From: Flavobacterium sp. SH_e
GTDB lineage: Bacteria; Bacteroidota; Bacteroidia; Flavobacteriales; Flavobacteriaceae
NCBI RefSeq assembly: GCF_025717045.1
Contig: NZ_JAOVZN010000006.1
Coordinates: forward strand, 770,269-834,268
DNA length: 64,000 nucleotides
Direction of reading: 5' to 3'
Part shown: in pieces, positions 6,067 to 14,922 of the stretch
Position numbering within the stretch: the stretch's first letter is position 1
Layout of the letters: every line of letters begins with the position of its first letter
Notes under the pieces: generated by a model
Seen by the model: the letters and a program-made list of their open reading frames with translations, nothing else
What the model was told of the DNA's origin: nothing
The model's database searches: none
Made by a program: the position numbers and the translations under genes

Positions 6067-8481
6067 ATGAAAGTATTAAAATTTGGAGGTAAATCATTAG
6101 CAAACGGAGAAGGACTTAATAAAGTTGTTTCAATCATTTCAGATAAAGTAAATCAAGGTGAAAAAATTGCTGTTGTCGTTTCTGCACGCGGAAATGCTAC
6201 AGACGAATTAGAATTTATCTTAAGTATTGCTGCTAAAAACGGCAGTTACAAAGAATTATTGGAAAACTTCAAAAAATATCAAATATCAGATTATCCACAA
6301 GTTGATTTGTCTGAAGAATTTAATGTGTTAGATAAACTTTTTGAAGGCGTAAGCTTAATTGGCGATTATAGCAAAAAAATCAAAGATCAGATTTTGTCTA
6401 AAGGCGAATTGCTTTCGGCTAAATTATTGACAGCTATTTTATTAGAAAAAGGAATTCCAGCCAATTTTGTAGATACAAGAGATTTGCTGAAAACTGATTC
6501 TAAATTTGGCGATGCACAGCCATTAGAACAGCTTTCTAAGAAAAACGTAGTAAATTATTTTAAAGAACATAACGGCGAAACGGTTAATATAGTTACAGGT
6601 TTCATTGGATCTAATAACAACAACGACACAACTACTTTAGGTAGAAATGGCAGTAACTATACCGCTTCGTTAATCGCAAATTATTTAAATGCCGAAGAAT
6701 TACAAAACTTTACGCACGTAGACGGAATTTATACGGCAAATCCAGATTTGGTTGCAGATGCTAAAAAAATCGAATATTTATCGTTTAATGAAGCAAATGA
6801 GCTAGCAAATTTTGGAGCAACAATTCTTCATGCTAAGACGATTATTCCTTTGTTAGAAAAGAATATTCCGTTACGAATTTTAAATACTTTCAACCACGAA
6901 AATCGCGGGACATTAATTACTTCAGATTCTTCTAAAGAAGGAATTAAAACACTTTCTGTTTTAGAAAATGTATCTCTTGTAAATCTTGAAGGGCGCGGAT
7001 TGCTTGGAAAAGCTGGAGTTGATGCCAGAATTTTTAAAGTAATGGGCGATCATAATATTAGTGTAAGTATCATTTCTCAAGGTTCTTCAGAAAGAGGAAT
7101 CGGATTGGTTGTTGCTACTGAAAAAGCTACACTTGCGATGGTTGAATTGGAGAAAGAGTTTGAAAATGACTTTTATTCTAAAGACGTAAACCAAATTACG
7201 GTAACAGACAATGTATCGGTAATTTCGATTATTGGACAGGATTTGAGCACTTTCCATAAACCTTACACTGCTTTAATTAAAAATAAAATTGTTCCGATTT
7301 TGTTTAACAACACCGTAACAGGTAAAAACGTGAGTTTGGTTGTTAAAAAAGAGGAATTAAACAAAGCGCTAAACGTTATTCACGGAGAGATTTTTGGAGT
7401 TTCTAAAAAAATCAACATTGCAATTTTCGGTCACGGATTAGTTGGGGGAACTTTAATCAATCAGATTTTAGAATCGGCTGCTGCAATTGAAAAGCGTAAA
7501 GACATTAAGCTGAATGTTTTCGCTATAGCGAATTCTAAAAAATTGCTTTTAAACAAATACGGTGTTAATAGCAACTGGAAAAACGATATTGAAACTAAAG
7601 GCGAAGCGTATACAATTAAAGATATTATTGCTTACGCTAATGAACATCATTTAGAAAACTTAATTGCGATTGACAATACTGCAAGTGCGACTTTTGTTGA
7701 AAATTATATTCCGCTTGTAGAAAGCAGTTTCGATTTGATTTCTTCTAATAAAGTGGCTAATACTTTGACTTATGGTTTTTACAAAGAATTGAGAAAAGCT
7801 TTGGCAGAAAACCAAAAGAATTATTTATACGAAACTAACGTTGGTGCAGGTTTACCGTTAATTGATACTATTAAATTATTGCACCTTTCAGGAGAAAATA
7901 TCACAAAAATAAAAGGAGTTTTCTCTGGAACATTAAGTTATTTATTCAATAATTTCTCTGCGAAAGATGCGCCTTTCAGCGAAATTTTGCAGGAAGCAAT
8001 TGATAATGGATATACAGAACCAGATCCGCGTGAGGATTTATGCGGAAATGATGTTGGAAGAAAATTATTAATTTTAGCTAGAGAATTAGATTTGCAAAAT
8101 GAATTCGAAGAAATCTCAATTCAGAACCTAATTCCGGAACATTTAAGAGAAGGAAACGTTTCTGATTTCTTAACGAAATTAAAAGAATTCGACCCAATTT
8201 ACGAGAAAATAAAAGCAGATCAACAGCCAAATCACGTTTTGAGATATATTGGTGAATTGTCTGGAGATTTGCAAAATGATAAAGGAAATCTAGAAGTTAA
8301 ATTGGTTTCAGTGCCCAAAGATACTGCATTAGGAGGATTAAAAGGTTCTGATTCTTTCTTCGAAATTTATACAGAATCTTACGGAGATCGTCCAATCGTT
8401 ATTCAAGGAGCTGGTGCAGGTTCTGCAGTAACGGCGAGAGGAGTTTTCGGAGATATTTTGAGATTGTCTGATAAAGGGTAA
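6067..8481 (+). CDS. thrA: Bifunctional aspartokinase / homoserine dehydrogenase
   Basis: This 804-residue fusion catalyses the first and third steps from aspartate to homoserine. The N-terminal kinase spans about 1-290, then ACT-type regulatory repeats about 310-450, then homoserine dehydrogenase about 460-804 (INIAIFGHGLVGGTL; intact GYTEPDPRED at 648-657; K666 in GRK). The kinase half departs from the family in two places: KFGGTS is KFGGKS (4-9) and GRNGSD is GRNGSN at 192-197, which changes an Asp that the family uses at the active site. Being behind metX and a SAM-I riboswitch, it is probably the methionine-dedicated copy. Dehydrogenase activity is well supported; kinase activity is uncertain. 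Confidence 0.93.
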   Translation: MKVLKFGGKSLANGEGLNKVVSIISDKVNQGEKIAVVVSARGNATDELEFILSIAAKNGSYKELLENFKKYQISDYPQVDLSEEFNVLDKLFEGVSLIGDYSKKIKDQILSKGELLSAKLLTAILLEKGIPANFVDTRDLLKTDSKFGDAQPLEQLSKKNVVNYFKEHNGETVNIVTGFIGSNNNNDTTTLGRNGSNYTASLIANYLNAEELQNFTHVDGIYTANPDLVADAKKIEYLSFNEANELANFGATILHAKTIIPLLEKNIPLRILNTFNHENRGTLITSDSSKEGIKTLSVLENVSLVNLEGRGLLGKAGVDARIFKVMGDHNISVSIISQGSSERGIGLVVATEKATLAMVELEKEFENDFYSKDVNQITVTDNVSVISIIGQDLSTFHKPYTALIKNKIVPILFNNTVTGKNVSLVVKKEELNKALNVIHGEIFGVSKKINIAIFGHGLVGGTLINQILESAAAIEKRKDIKLNVFAIANSKKLLLNKYGVNSNWKNDIETKGEAYTIKDIIAYANEHHLENLIAIDNTASATFVENYIPLVESSFDLISSNKVANTLTYGFYKELRKALAENQKNYLYETNVGAGLPLIDTIKLLHLSGENITKIKGVFSGTLSYLFNNFSAKDAPFSEILQEAIDNGYTEPDPREDLCGNDVGRKLLILARELDLQNEFEEISIQNLIPEHLREGNVSDFLTKLKEFDPIYEKIKADQQPNHVLRYIGELSGDLQNDKGNLEVKLVSVPKDTALGGLKGSDSFFEIYTESYGDRPIVIQGAGAGSAVTARGVFGDILRLSDKG

Positions 8482-8530
8482 ACGATTTTAGATTGCAGAT
8501 TTTAGACTGTAGATTTTAGATATATAAGCC
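8482..8530. repeat. Low-complexity GATTTTAGA-type intergenic repeat
   Basis: Iterations of GATTTTAGA/TGCAGATTTTAGAC follow thrA. Complementary iterations of AATCTAAAATC occur at 40331-40374, 44971-45033 and 62925-62958. Confidence 0.5.
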
Positions 8531-8534
8531 TAGT

Positions 8535-8638
8535 TTGTCATTTCGACGAAGGAGAAATCGCACGCGAAACTCCGTAAAGAAAAGCTTCAATCTTTGTCGA
8601 CAAACTAGTGCGATTTCTCCTTTCAGTCGAAATGACAA
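8535..8638. repeat. Dispersed inverted repeat (GTCATTTCGACGAAGGAGAAAT type), copy 1
   Basis: Arms TTGTCATTTCGACGAAGGAG (from 8535) and the complement ending TCGAAATGACAA at 8638 enclose about 45 bases. A nested pair TAGTTTGTC/GACAAACTA is also present. A second copy with the same arms is at 28266-28369. It is a small non-autonomous palindromic element with no ORF of its own. Confidence 0.85.
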
Positions 8639-8680
8639 GATTGCGAAAATTGAATTAAGAAACAAAAAAATAACAACACA

Positions 8681-9106
8681 ATGAAAGTAACTTTAAACAG
8701 AGTAAATGACGCATTTCATTTCAAAGTAAAAAATGAACGCGGACACGTAGTTGACGTTGACAGCAGAGCCGAGTTTGGCGGAAGCGATTTAGGTGCAAGT
8801 CCAATGGAATTAGTATTAATGGGTGTTGCAGGATGTAGTGCAATTGATATGATTTCAATCTTAAAAAAACAGCGTCAGGAAATCACTTCTTTTAATGCTG
8901 AGGTTGAAGGAACGAGAGTTCAAATCGAAGAAGCAAAACCTTTTAAAGAAATCGATGTGGTTTTCTATTTAGAAGGAGAAATCAACCCGGAAAAAGCAAA
9001 AAAAGCAGCGCAGCTTTCTTTTGAGAAATATTGTTCAGTAGCCAAAACGGTTGAACCGACTGCAACAATTAGCTACAAAGTTGTCTTGAATAACGAAGCT
9101 TTGTAA
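8681..9106 (+). CDS. OsmC family protein
   Basis: A 141-residue OsmC/Ohr-superfamily protein, a group that includes thiol-dependent peroxidases. The two conserved cysteines are seen in VAGCSAIDMISIL and KYCSVAKTV. The segment GASPMELVLMGVAGCSA is typical of the OsmC (YhfA-like) branch rather than Ohr. It lies between thrA and metZ, separated from thrA by a dispersed inverted repeat, so it may be transcribed separately. Its place in a sulfur cluster suggests a role with sulfur-containing or peroxide substrates, but that is inference. Confidence 0.88.
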   Translation: MKVTLNRVNDAFHFKVKNERGHVVDVDSRAEFGGSDLGASPMELVLMGVAGCSAIDMISILKKQRQEITSFNAEVEGTRVQIEEAKPFKEIDVVFYLEGEINPEKAKKAAQLSFEKYCSVAKTVEPTATISYKVVLNNEAL

Positions 9107-9218
9107 AATTAGAAAATGAGTTAATTAGAGAATTAGATAATTTCTCTAAATGGTTTGAATTTTAAGTTCAGTAACAACTTGAAACTTGAAACCTGAAACA
9201 AAAAAACAAAACAACACA

Positions 9219-10391
9219 ATGAATACAGAAGAATTTGGTTTTGAAACACAAGCCATCAGAACACAATTAGATAGATCGCAATATTTAGAACACTCGGTGC
9301 CTTTGTACCTTTCATCAAGCTTCGTTTTTGAAGATGCTGAAGATATGAGAGCTTCTTTTACCGAAGAAAAAGAAAGAAATATTTACAGCCGTTTTAGCAA
9401 TCCAAACACATCAGAGTTTGTAGACAAGATCTGCAAAATGGAGGGGGCTGATTCTGGTTATGCTTTCGCAACTGGAATGGCAGCAGTATATTCTACTTTT
9501 GCCGCTTTGTTAAACTCTGGAGATCATATTGTTTCTGCGAGCAGTGTTTTTGGTTCTACTCACGCTTTGTTTATGACTTATTTTCCAAAATGGAATATCG
9601 AAACTTCTTATTTCGAAATCAATAAGCCTGAGACAATCGAGAGTTTCATTAAACCAAACACAAAAATTTTATACGCCGAATCTCCAACAAATCCTGGAGT
9701 TGATGTAATCGACTTAGAATTGTTAGGAAATATTGCTAAAAAACACAATCTGATTTTGATCATCGATAACTGTTTTGCAACGCCATATTTACAGCAGCCA
9801 ATTAAATTTGGAGCGCATTTGGTGATTCATTCAGCAACTAAATTAATCGACGGACAAGGTAGAGTTTTAGGTGGAGTTACTGTTGGAAATGCAGATTTGA
9901 TCAGACAGATTTATTTGTTTTCAAGAAATACAGGACCAGCTTTGTCGCCATTTAATGCTTGGGTTCTTTCAAAAAGTTTAGAAACTTTAGCGGTTCGTGT
10001 AGACAGACATTGCGAAAATGCATTAAAAGTTGCTGAATTTTTAGAAAGCCATCCAAACGTAAACAGCGTAAAATATCCGTTTTTGAAATCGCATCCGCAA
10101 TACGAAATTGCTAAAAAGCAAATGAAAGCTGGTGGAAACATCATCGCATTTGAAATTAAAGGCGGAATCGAAGCAGGAAGAAAATTCTTGAACGCAATTC
10201 AACTTTGTTCATTGTCAGCTAATATTGGAGATACAAGAACCATTGTTACGCATCCAGCATCTACAACGCACAGCAAATTATCTGAAGAAGATCAATTGGC
10301 AGTGGGAATCACGCAAGGTTTAGTACGTGTTTCTGTAGGTTTGGAAACTGTTGAAGATGTAATTGCAGATTTGAAACAAGCATTAGCTTAA
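9219..10391 (+). CDS. metZ: O-succinyl/O-acetylhomoserine sulfhydrylase (MetZ-type PLP enzyme)
   Basis: A 390-residue Cys/Met-metabolism PLP enzyme. The PLP lysine is K208 in HSATKLIDGQGRVLGG; the DGQGR segment is characteristic of MetZ. It would sulfhydrylate activated homoserine to homocysteine, a second route beside MetY. An in-frame start at 9186 is unlikely because it lies inside the AACTTGAAACCTGAAAC intergenic repeat; ATG 9219 aligns with the family. It ends in a long hairpin (10418-10464). Which activated homoserine it prefers cannot be read from the sequence; the MetX next door suggests the acetyl ester. Confidence 0.88.
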   Translation: MNTEEFGFETQAIRTQLDRSQYLEHSVPLYLSSSFVFEDAEDMRASFTEEKERNIYSRFSNPNTSEFVDKICKMEGADSGYAFATGMAAVYSTFAALLNSGDHIVSASSVFGSTHALFMTYFPKWNIETSYFEINKPETIESFIKPNTKILYAESPTNPGVDVIDLELLGNIAKKHNLILIIDNCFATPYLQQPIKFGAHLVIHSATKLIDGQGRVLGGVTVGNADLIRQIYLFSRNTGPALSPFNAWVLSKSLETLAVRVDRHCENALKVAEFLESHPNVNSVKYPFLKSHPQYEIAKKQMKAGGNIIAFEIKGGIEAGRKFLNAIQLCSLSANIGDTRTIVTHPASTTHSKLSEEDQLAVGITQGLVRVSVGLETVEDVIADLKQALA

Positions 10392-10417
10392 TTATATATT
10401 TCAATTTTCGATTTAAT

Positions 10418-10465
10418 AAGGCGATTTTTGATAGTAATGTTTTACTATTGAAAATCGTCTTTTTT
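10418..10465 (+). terminator. Terminator after metZ
   Basis: AAGGCGATTTT (10418-10428) and AAAATCGTCTT (10451-10461) with an inner ATAGTA/TACTAT pair and a T tail. Confidence 0.8.
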
Positions 10466-10520
10466 GATTTGTGATTTCATAAAAAGCCTATTTTTGCTTG
10501 AATGAAAAGTAATTAACGAA

Positions 10521-10541
10521 GTAATCTGATAGAATTAGTAG
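10521..10541. promoter_or_regulatory. Possible operator before the Rrf2 gene
   Basis: The minus-strand reading CTACTAATTCTATCAGATTA shares CTACTAA and scattered further positions with the motif copies at 541-563 and 12176-12198. It lies just upstream of the Rrf2 promoter. The match is partial. Confidence 0.25.
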
Positions 10542-10557
10542 AATTTAACTTTATTCT

Positions 10558-10590
10558 TTTGTGATAGTTCGAACAAAAAGCATATTTTTG
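10558..10590 (+). promoter_or_regulatory. Promoter of the Rrf2 regulator gene
   Basis: TTTG (10558-10561), 21 bases, TATTTTTG (10583-10590), which fits TAnnTTTG. The leader is about 55 bases. Confidence 0.6.
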
Positions 10591-10650
10591 TTGTTTAATA
10601 ATTTGCAGCAATCAATTAACTCTTGAAAACCTGTAATCTAAAACATAAAC

Positions 10651-11061
10651 ATGCTTTCAAAAAAGACAAAATACGGAATCAAAGCTTTGACTTATTTAGC
10701 AAGACGCGAAAATAATGAACCAGTACAGATTGCCGAAATTGCGAAAAGCGAACACATTTCGATAAAATTTTTAGAAAGTATTTTACTGCTGTTAAGAAAT
10801 TCGGGTTTCCTTGGTGCTAAAAAAGGAAAAGGTGGCGGTTATTACTTAATAAAAGACCCGAAAGATATTAGTATGGCAAAAGTTTACCGTATTCTTGAAG
10901 GGCCAATTGCATTATTGCCTTGCGCCAGTCATAATTTCTACGAAAGATGTGATGATTGCGATGATGAATCTACTTGTGCTGCAAGACGTTTAATGACAGA
11001 GGTTAGAGATAATACACTTAAAATATTAGAAAGCAATTCTTTGGCAGATATTGCGTTTTAG
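10651..11061 (+). CDS. Rrf2 family transcriptional regulator with a four-Cys cluster
   Basis: A 136-residue winged-helix regulator of the Rrf2 family (IscR, NsrR, CymR). The N-terminal MLSKKTKYGIKALTYLA and the wing GAKKGKGGGYYLIKDP are typical. Unlike the cysteine-responsive CymR, it carries four cysteines (C91, C100, C103, C109) in the region where IscR/NsrR bind an iron-sulfur cluster, so it may sense Fe-S status or sulfide. It lies between metZ and the TauE permease genes and is probably the local sulfur regulator. A shared sequence motif near its promoter and two other sulfur promoters is a candidate operator. Target genes are inferred. Confidence 0.88.
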   Translation: MLSKKTKYGIKALTYLARRENNEPVQIAEIAKSEHISIKFLESILLLLRNSGFLGAKKGKGGGYYLIKDPKDISMAKVYRILEGPIALLPCASHNFYERCDDCDDESTCAARRLMTEVRDNTLKILESNSLADIAF

Positions 11062-11082
11062 AAATGCTTTAAATCAAATAAA

Positions 11083-11118
11083 AAAGACCAATTCAAAAAA
11101 TAATGAATTGGTCTTTCT
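11083..11118. terminator. Bidirectional terminator between rrf2 and tauE-like gene
   Basis: AAAGACCAATTCA (11083-11095) and TGAATTGGTCTTT (11104-11116) form a perfect 13-bp stem between convergent genes, with A and T runs on the two sides. Confidence 0.9.
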
Positions 11119-11139
11119 GTTTTTTATATGTTTTCAATA

Positions 11140-11922
11140 CTAAAATATCAATTTGTATCCAGCTAGGAAAAGCATTACTGCAATCGCATTTCTAAGAAAC
11201 TGATCGGGCACTTTTCCGCTTAACATACTTCCACAATATATTCCAGGAAGTGATCCCATTAACAATTGTCCTAATAAGCCAATGTCTAAATTTCCCATCG
11301 AAGCATGTCCGATTCCAGCAACTAAAGTTAAAGGAACAGCATGGGCAATTTCAGTTCCCACTAATCTTGGTGTTGGCAGTAATGGATAAAGGAAAAATAA
11401 AGTTACAGTTCCTAAAGCTCCAGCTCCGATAGAAGTCAATGTTACGGTAGCTCCCAATAAAACTCCAATTCCAATAGTCAGCATATTTTGAGTAGTGCTT
11501 TCGCTGTGGAATTTATCACCAGCATGTTTCTGAGAAAATTTCAAAAGCCTTTTTTTGAATATAATAGCAACAGAAGTAAATAATAATGCCCAGCCTAAAC
11601 TGTATTTAATAACGCTATTGATGGTTTCAATATCAGTTTTGATGCTGTTTAAAATCCATAAAGTCAATAAAGAAGCGGGTACACTACCAAGAGTAAGCCA
11701 GCCCGTAATTTTCCAGTTGATGTTTCCTTTTTTGTTGTGCACAAATACACCTCCAGCTTTAGTAAATGCAGCATATAATAAATCGGTTCCTACTGCAGTT
11801 GTTGGCGGAATATTAAAGTATAATAAAATTGGCGTCATCAAAGAACCGCCTCCTACACCAGTTAACCCAACAATAAACCCAACTACTAAACCTGCAATGA
11901 CAAGACCAATCTGAAAATCCAT
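11140..11922 (-). CDS. TauE/SafE family sulfite/anion exporter (copy 1)
   Basis: A 260-residue polytopic membrane protein with about eight hydrophobic segments and the family repeat (GLTGVGGGSLMTPILL near residues 20-35; TSIGAGALGTVTLF near 165). TauE/SafE permeases move sulfite, organosulfonates or similar anions across the inner membrane. It faces the Rrf2 gene and is divergent from a second TauE-type gene at 12234, so two related permeases flank one promoter region of a sulfate-reduction operon. Substrate is inferred from context: sulfite or sulfate. Confidence 0.88.
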   Translation of the reverse strand: MDFQIGLVIAGLVVGFIVGLTGVGGGSLMTPILLYFNIPPTTAVGTDLLYAAFTKAGGVFVHNKKGNINWKITGWLTLGSVPASLLTLWILNSIKTDIETINSVIKYSLGWALLFTSVAIIFKKRLLKFSQKHAGDKFHSESTTQNMLTIGIGVLLGATVTLTSIGAGALGTVTLFFLYPLLPTPRLVGTEIAHAVPLTLVAGIGHASMGNLDIGLLGQLLMGSLPGIYCGSMLSGKVPDQFLRNAIAVMLFLAGYKLIF

Positions 11923-12140
11923 AAAAAAAATTTGGCGCTAAAATAATAACATTTTTACAATTATCCTATAGATTTGGTAGAGATTAAATGTGTATTTTTA
12001 CAAATCACAAAATTAGGCTGTGCTGTTAAGATTTTAAGGAGCAGTGCATAATTTGTTAAATTAATTTACTAATCGTTCTTTAAATGTCTTTTATGTTGGT
12101 TTAGAGTAGAATAGCTATTGTAAAAAAGTAAATATATTGT

Positions 12141-12170
12141 TTTGATATTTCAAAATATGTAGTACATTTG
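12141..12170 (+). promoter_or_regulatory. Promoter of the TauE-cysH-cysDN-sir operon
   Basis: TTTG (12141-12144), 18 bases, TACATTTG (12163-12170), an exact TAnnTTTG. The predicted start near 12177 coincides with the beginning of the shared TACTAA-N3-GATAGGGTAAT motif. Confidence 0.75.
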
Positions 12171-12175
12171 CAAAG

Positions 12176-12198
12176 TAATCTACTAAGCCGATAGGGTA
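12176..12198. promoter_or_regulatory. Shared motif TACTAA-N3-GATAGGGTAAT (copy 2)
   Basis: TACTAAGCCGATAGGGTAAT differs from copy 1 (541-563) essentially only in the three middle bases and one base after the core. Here it overlaps the predicted transcript start, a position suited to repression or to a 5' untranslated-region signal. Function is inferred. Confidence 0.45.
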
Positions 12199-12233
12199 AT
12201 GGATTTTTAAGAGCAAAAACAAATTCTTAAAAC

Positions 12234-13136
12234 ATGGAAAATGAACTTAAGTTAAACAACACAACGGTAAAGTCTAATGCTTTGTCAAAGGAAAATTTAT
12301 GGGTTGTGATACCTGTACTTTTGTTGTTAGGTTTAGTAGCTACACTAATTTATAATCATCACGCTGAATTTTCGTGGAATGGTTTTGTTCAAGGATTTGA
12401 TGAAAATCTTTTAGCATTCTTCTTAATTGGTGTTTTTGCTCAATTAGTAGATGGTGCTTTAGGAATGGGGTATGGAGCCACTTCAACGTCTTTTTTATTA
12501 GCGTATGGAGTTCCGCCAGTTGTGAGCAGTACAGCTGTTCACGTTTCAGAAATGTTTACAACGGGAGCGTCGGCGCTTTCTCATCATCGTTTTGGAAACA
12601 TCAATAAAAAATTGGTAAAGCATTTATTAATTCCGGGAGTTTTAGGTTCTATTACAGGAGCTTATTTATTGTCTGATGTAATTGACGGTGATGTTATTAA
12701 GCCTTTTATTGCAGTTTACATGATTGTTTTGGCTTCGATTATTATCAAAAAAGCGTTGAAGAAAAATGTTGAAAAAAAGAAAACTAAAAAATTAGGTGTT
12801 TTAGCTGTTTTTGGTGGTTTTATGGATTCAGTAGGTGGTGGAGGCTGGGGGCCAATCGTAACTTCAACATTATTAGGAAGAGGAAGAAACCCGAAATATA
12901 CAATTGGTTCTGTTAATGCTGCTGAGTTTGCAATTTCATTTGCAAGTGGAATTACATTCATGCTTTTTGGAGGTATTCACGGTTGGCAGGTCATTATCGG
13001 ATTAATTGCTGGAGGGGTTATCGCAGCGCCAATTGCAGCATTTTTAGTAACTAGAATTAAAAGAAAACCAATGATGATTGCTGTTGGGATTCTAATTATA
13101 ATATTGAGTTTAAAAACATTATCTAAATTATTGTAA
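12234..13136 (+). CDS. TauE/SafE family sulfite/anion permease (copy 2)
   Basis: A 300-residue membrane protein with an N-terminal soluble stretch of about 20 residues and seven or eight hydrophobic segments. GALGMGYGATSTSFLL and GFMDSVGGGGWGPIVTSTLLG are the paired family motifs. It is the first gene of the cys operon (cysH begins 26 bases later), so it probably handles an anion of that pathway, such as sulfate uptake or sulfite export. The direction of transport cannot be read from sequence. Confidence 0.88.
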   Translation: MENELKLNNTTVKSNALSKENLWVVIPVLLLLGLVATLIYNHHAEFSWNGFVQGFDENLLAFFLIGVFAQLVDGALGMGYGATSTSFLLAYGVPPVVSSTAVHVSEMFTTGASALSHHRFGNINKKLVKHLLIPGVLGSITGAYLLSDVIDGDVIKPFIAVYMIVLASIIIKKALKKNVEKKKTKKLGVLAVFGGFMDSVGGGGWGPIVTSTLLGRGRNPKYTIGSVNAAEFAISFASGITFMLFGGIHGWQVIIGLIAGGVIAAPIAAFLVTRIKRKPMMIAVGILIIILSLKTLSKLL

Positions 13137-13162
13137 AAGATAATTTTAGAAAGGAGAGATTT

Positions 13163-13873
13163 ATGAGTGCGATTATTGTACAAGAATTATTAGAGAAAAC
13201 TGCAGCTTTTTCGCTTGACGAAACCTTAGTTTTTTTAGCAAAAGAATTTCCGGGAAAAGTGATTTTTTCGACTTCTTTTGGGCAGGAAGATCAGGTAATT
13301 ACCGATTTTATTGCAAAAAGTAATACTGATATTAAGGTGTTTACTTTAGACACAGGGAGATTATTTCAGGAAACGTATGATGTTTTTCATAAAACATTAA
13401 AAAAATACAAAAGACCAATCGAGGTTTATTTTCCAGAAGCGGCATCAGTAGAAAAACTGTTACAGGAAAAAGGACCAAACAGCTTTTATGATTCGGTTGA
13501 AAATAGAAAAGAATGCTGTTTTATTCGAAAAGTGGTTCCGTTGAGAAAAGCTTTGGCAGGAAACTCAGTTTGGATTACAGGTTTAAGAGCCGAACAATCA
13601 GAAAACAGGCAAGATTTAAGTTTGTTTGAATATGATGGAGGTTTCGAAATCATAAAATTCAATCCGTTACTAAAATGGACTTTAGAAGAAGTTGAAACGT
13701 ATTTGTCAGAAAATAATGTTCCGCAAAATGCTTTACACAAACAAGGTTTCGTAAGTATTGGATGCGCGCCTTGCACAAGAGCGATTTTCCCTGGAGAAGA
13801 CATCAGAGCCGGAAGATGGTGGTGGGAATCAAGCCATAAAGAGTGTGGGTTGCATAGCGCTAAGAAAGAGTAG
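13163..13873 (+). CDS. cysH: Phosphoadenylyl/adenylyl-sulfate reductase (iron-sulfur type)
   Basis: It reduces activated sulfate to sulfite using thioredoxin. The 236-residue protein has the PP-loop-like FSTSFGQEDQ, the two cysteine pairs of the [4Fe-4S]-containing APS-reductase class (C118-C119 and C201-x-x-C204), and the C-terminal catalytic C228 in KECGLH. No APS kinase (cysC) is visible in the window, consistent with direct use of APS. It has a Shine-Dalgarno-like AAGGAG (13151-13156) before the ATG, uncommon here. It is in the operon between the TauE permease and cysD. Confidence 0.94.
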   Translation: MSAIIVQELLEKTAAFSLDETLVFLAKEFPGKVIFSTSFGQEDQVITDFIAKSNTDIKVFTLDTGRLFQETYDVFHKTLKKYKRPIEVYFPEAASVEKLLQEKGPNSFYDSVENRKECCFIRKVVPLRKALAGNSVWITGLRAEQSENRQDLSLFEYDGGFEIIKFNPLLKWTLEEVETYLSENNVPQNALHKQGFVSIGCAPCTRAIFPGEDIRAGRWWWESSHKECGLHSAKKE

Positions 13874-13959
13874 ACTTTTTAGAAGCAAGAAGAAAGAGGC
13901 AAGACTTTTTTAGAGAATAGAAAATAGATTATAGAATAAAGAGTGGAGATTTTTAGATC

Positions 13960-13996
13960 AGGCAACTTGAAACTTTAAACCTGAAACAAAATTTTC
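13960..13996. repeat. Intergenic AACTTGAAAC/CCTGAAAC repeat
   Basis: The stretch AACTTGAAACTTTAAACCTGAAAC between cysH and cysD resembles 9176-9200 before metZ (AACTTGAAACTTGAAACCTGAAAC). It is a small dispersed intergenic repeat placed immediately before gene starts. Confidence 0.5.
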
Positions 13997-14022
13997 ACAA
14001 CAAAATATCAAACAAAAAAACA

Positions 14023-14922
14023 ATGAGTTCAGTATTAAAAACAAACGCTTTAGAGAGTGAAGCGATATACATTTTCAGAGAAGTAATTTCACAGTTTGAC
14101 AAACCGGTTTTACTTTTCTCAGGAGGAAAAGATTCTATCACATTAGTGCGTTTGGCGCAAAAAGCATTTTTTCCTGCTAAGATTCCGTTTCCTCTTTTAC
14201 ACGTTGATACGGGACACAATTTTCCTGAGACAATCGCTTTCAGAGATAAATTGGTAGAAGAATTAGGTTTAGAGTTGATCGTTCGTAATGTTCAGGATGC
14301 TATTGATGAAGGAAAAGTAGTTGAAGAAACTGGAAAATATTCTAGTAGAAACAGCTTACAGACTACAACACTTTTAGATGCAATTGAAGAATTTAAGTTT
14401 GATGCTTGTATTGGTGGTGCGCGTCGTGATGAAGAAAAAGCAAGAGCTAAAGAACGTATTTTCTCTGTTCGTGATGATTTCGGACAATGGGACGAAAAAA
14501 ATCAAAGACCTGAGTTGTTTGATATTTTGAATGGAAAAATTGAAAATGGTCAAAACGTTCGTGTTTTCCCAATTTCAAACTGGACAGAATTAGATGTTTG
14601 GAGTTATATCGAGAAAGAAAAAATCGAGATCCCGTCAATCTATTTCTCACATAAAAGAAAAGTTTTTTTGAGAGACGGTTTAATCTGGTCGCATTCTCCT
14701 TTTGTGTACCAAGAAGAAGACGAACAAATCGAAGAAAGAATTGTTCGCTTCAGAACCGTTGGAGATATGAGCTGTACAGCAGCAGTTGAATCTTACGCAG
14801 CAACAATCGAAGAAGTAGTTGGAGAAATCAGATCATCAACCATTTCTGAAAGAGGAGCCAGAATTGATGACAAACGTTCTGAGGCGGCGATGGAGAAAAG
14901 AAAACAACAAGGATACTTTTAA
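14023..14922 (+). CDS. cysD: Sulfate adenylyltransferase subunit 2
   Basis: With CysN it forms ATP sulfurylase, making adenylyl sulfate from ATP and sulfate. The 299-residue protein has the PP-loop FSGGKDSI (residues 30-37), GGARRDEEKARAKER and the C-terminal RYRT-like region (RFRTVGDMSCTAAVES), all typical of CysD. It is 149 bases before cysN; the gap is filled by a palindromic GTTGGTTGATAG repeat. Confidence 0.96.
   Translation: MSSVLKTNALESEAIYIFREVISQFDKPVLLFSGGKDSITLVRLAQKAFFPAKIPFPLLHVDTGHNFPETIAFRDKLVEELGLELIVRNVQDAIDEGKVVEETGKYSSRNSLQTTTLLDAIEEFKFDACIGGARRDEEKARAKERIFSVRDDFGQWDEKNQRPELFDILNGKIENGQNVRVFPISNWTELDVWSYIEKEKIEIPSIYFSHKRKVFLRDGLIWSHSPFVYQEEDEQIEERIVRFRTVGDMSCTAAVESYAATIEEVVGEIRSSTISERGARIDDKRSEAAMEKRKQQGYF

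Larger units (their letters stand above)
11923..12233. other. Divergent intergenic region between the two TauE genes
   Basis: About 310 bases without an ORF I would call. It holds the promoter at 12141-12170 and the shared motif at 12176-12198. The rest is AT-rich with no strong hairpin or RNA structure I can identify. Confidence 0.6.
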
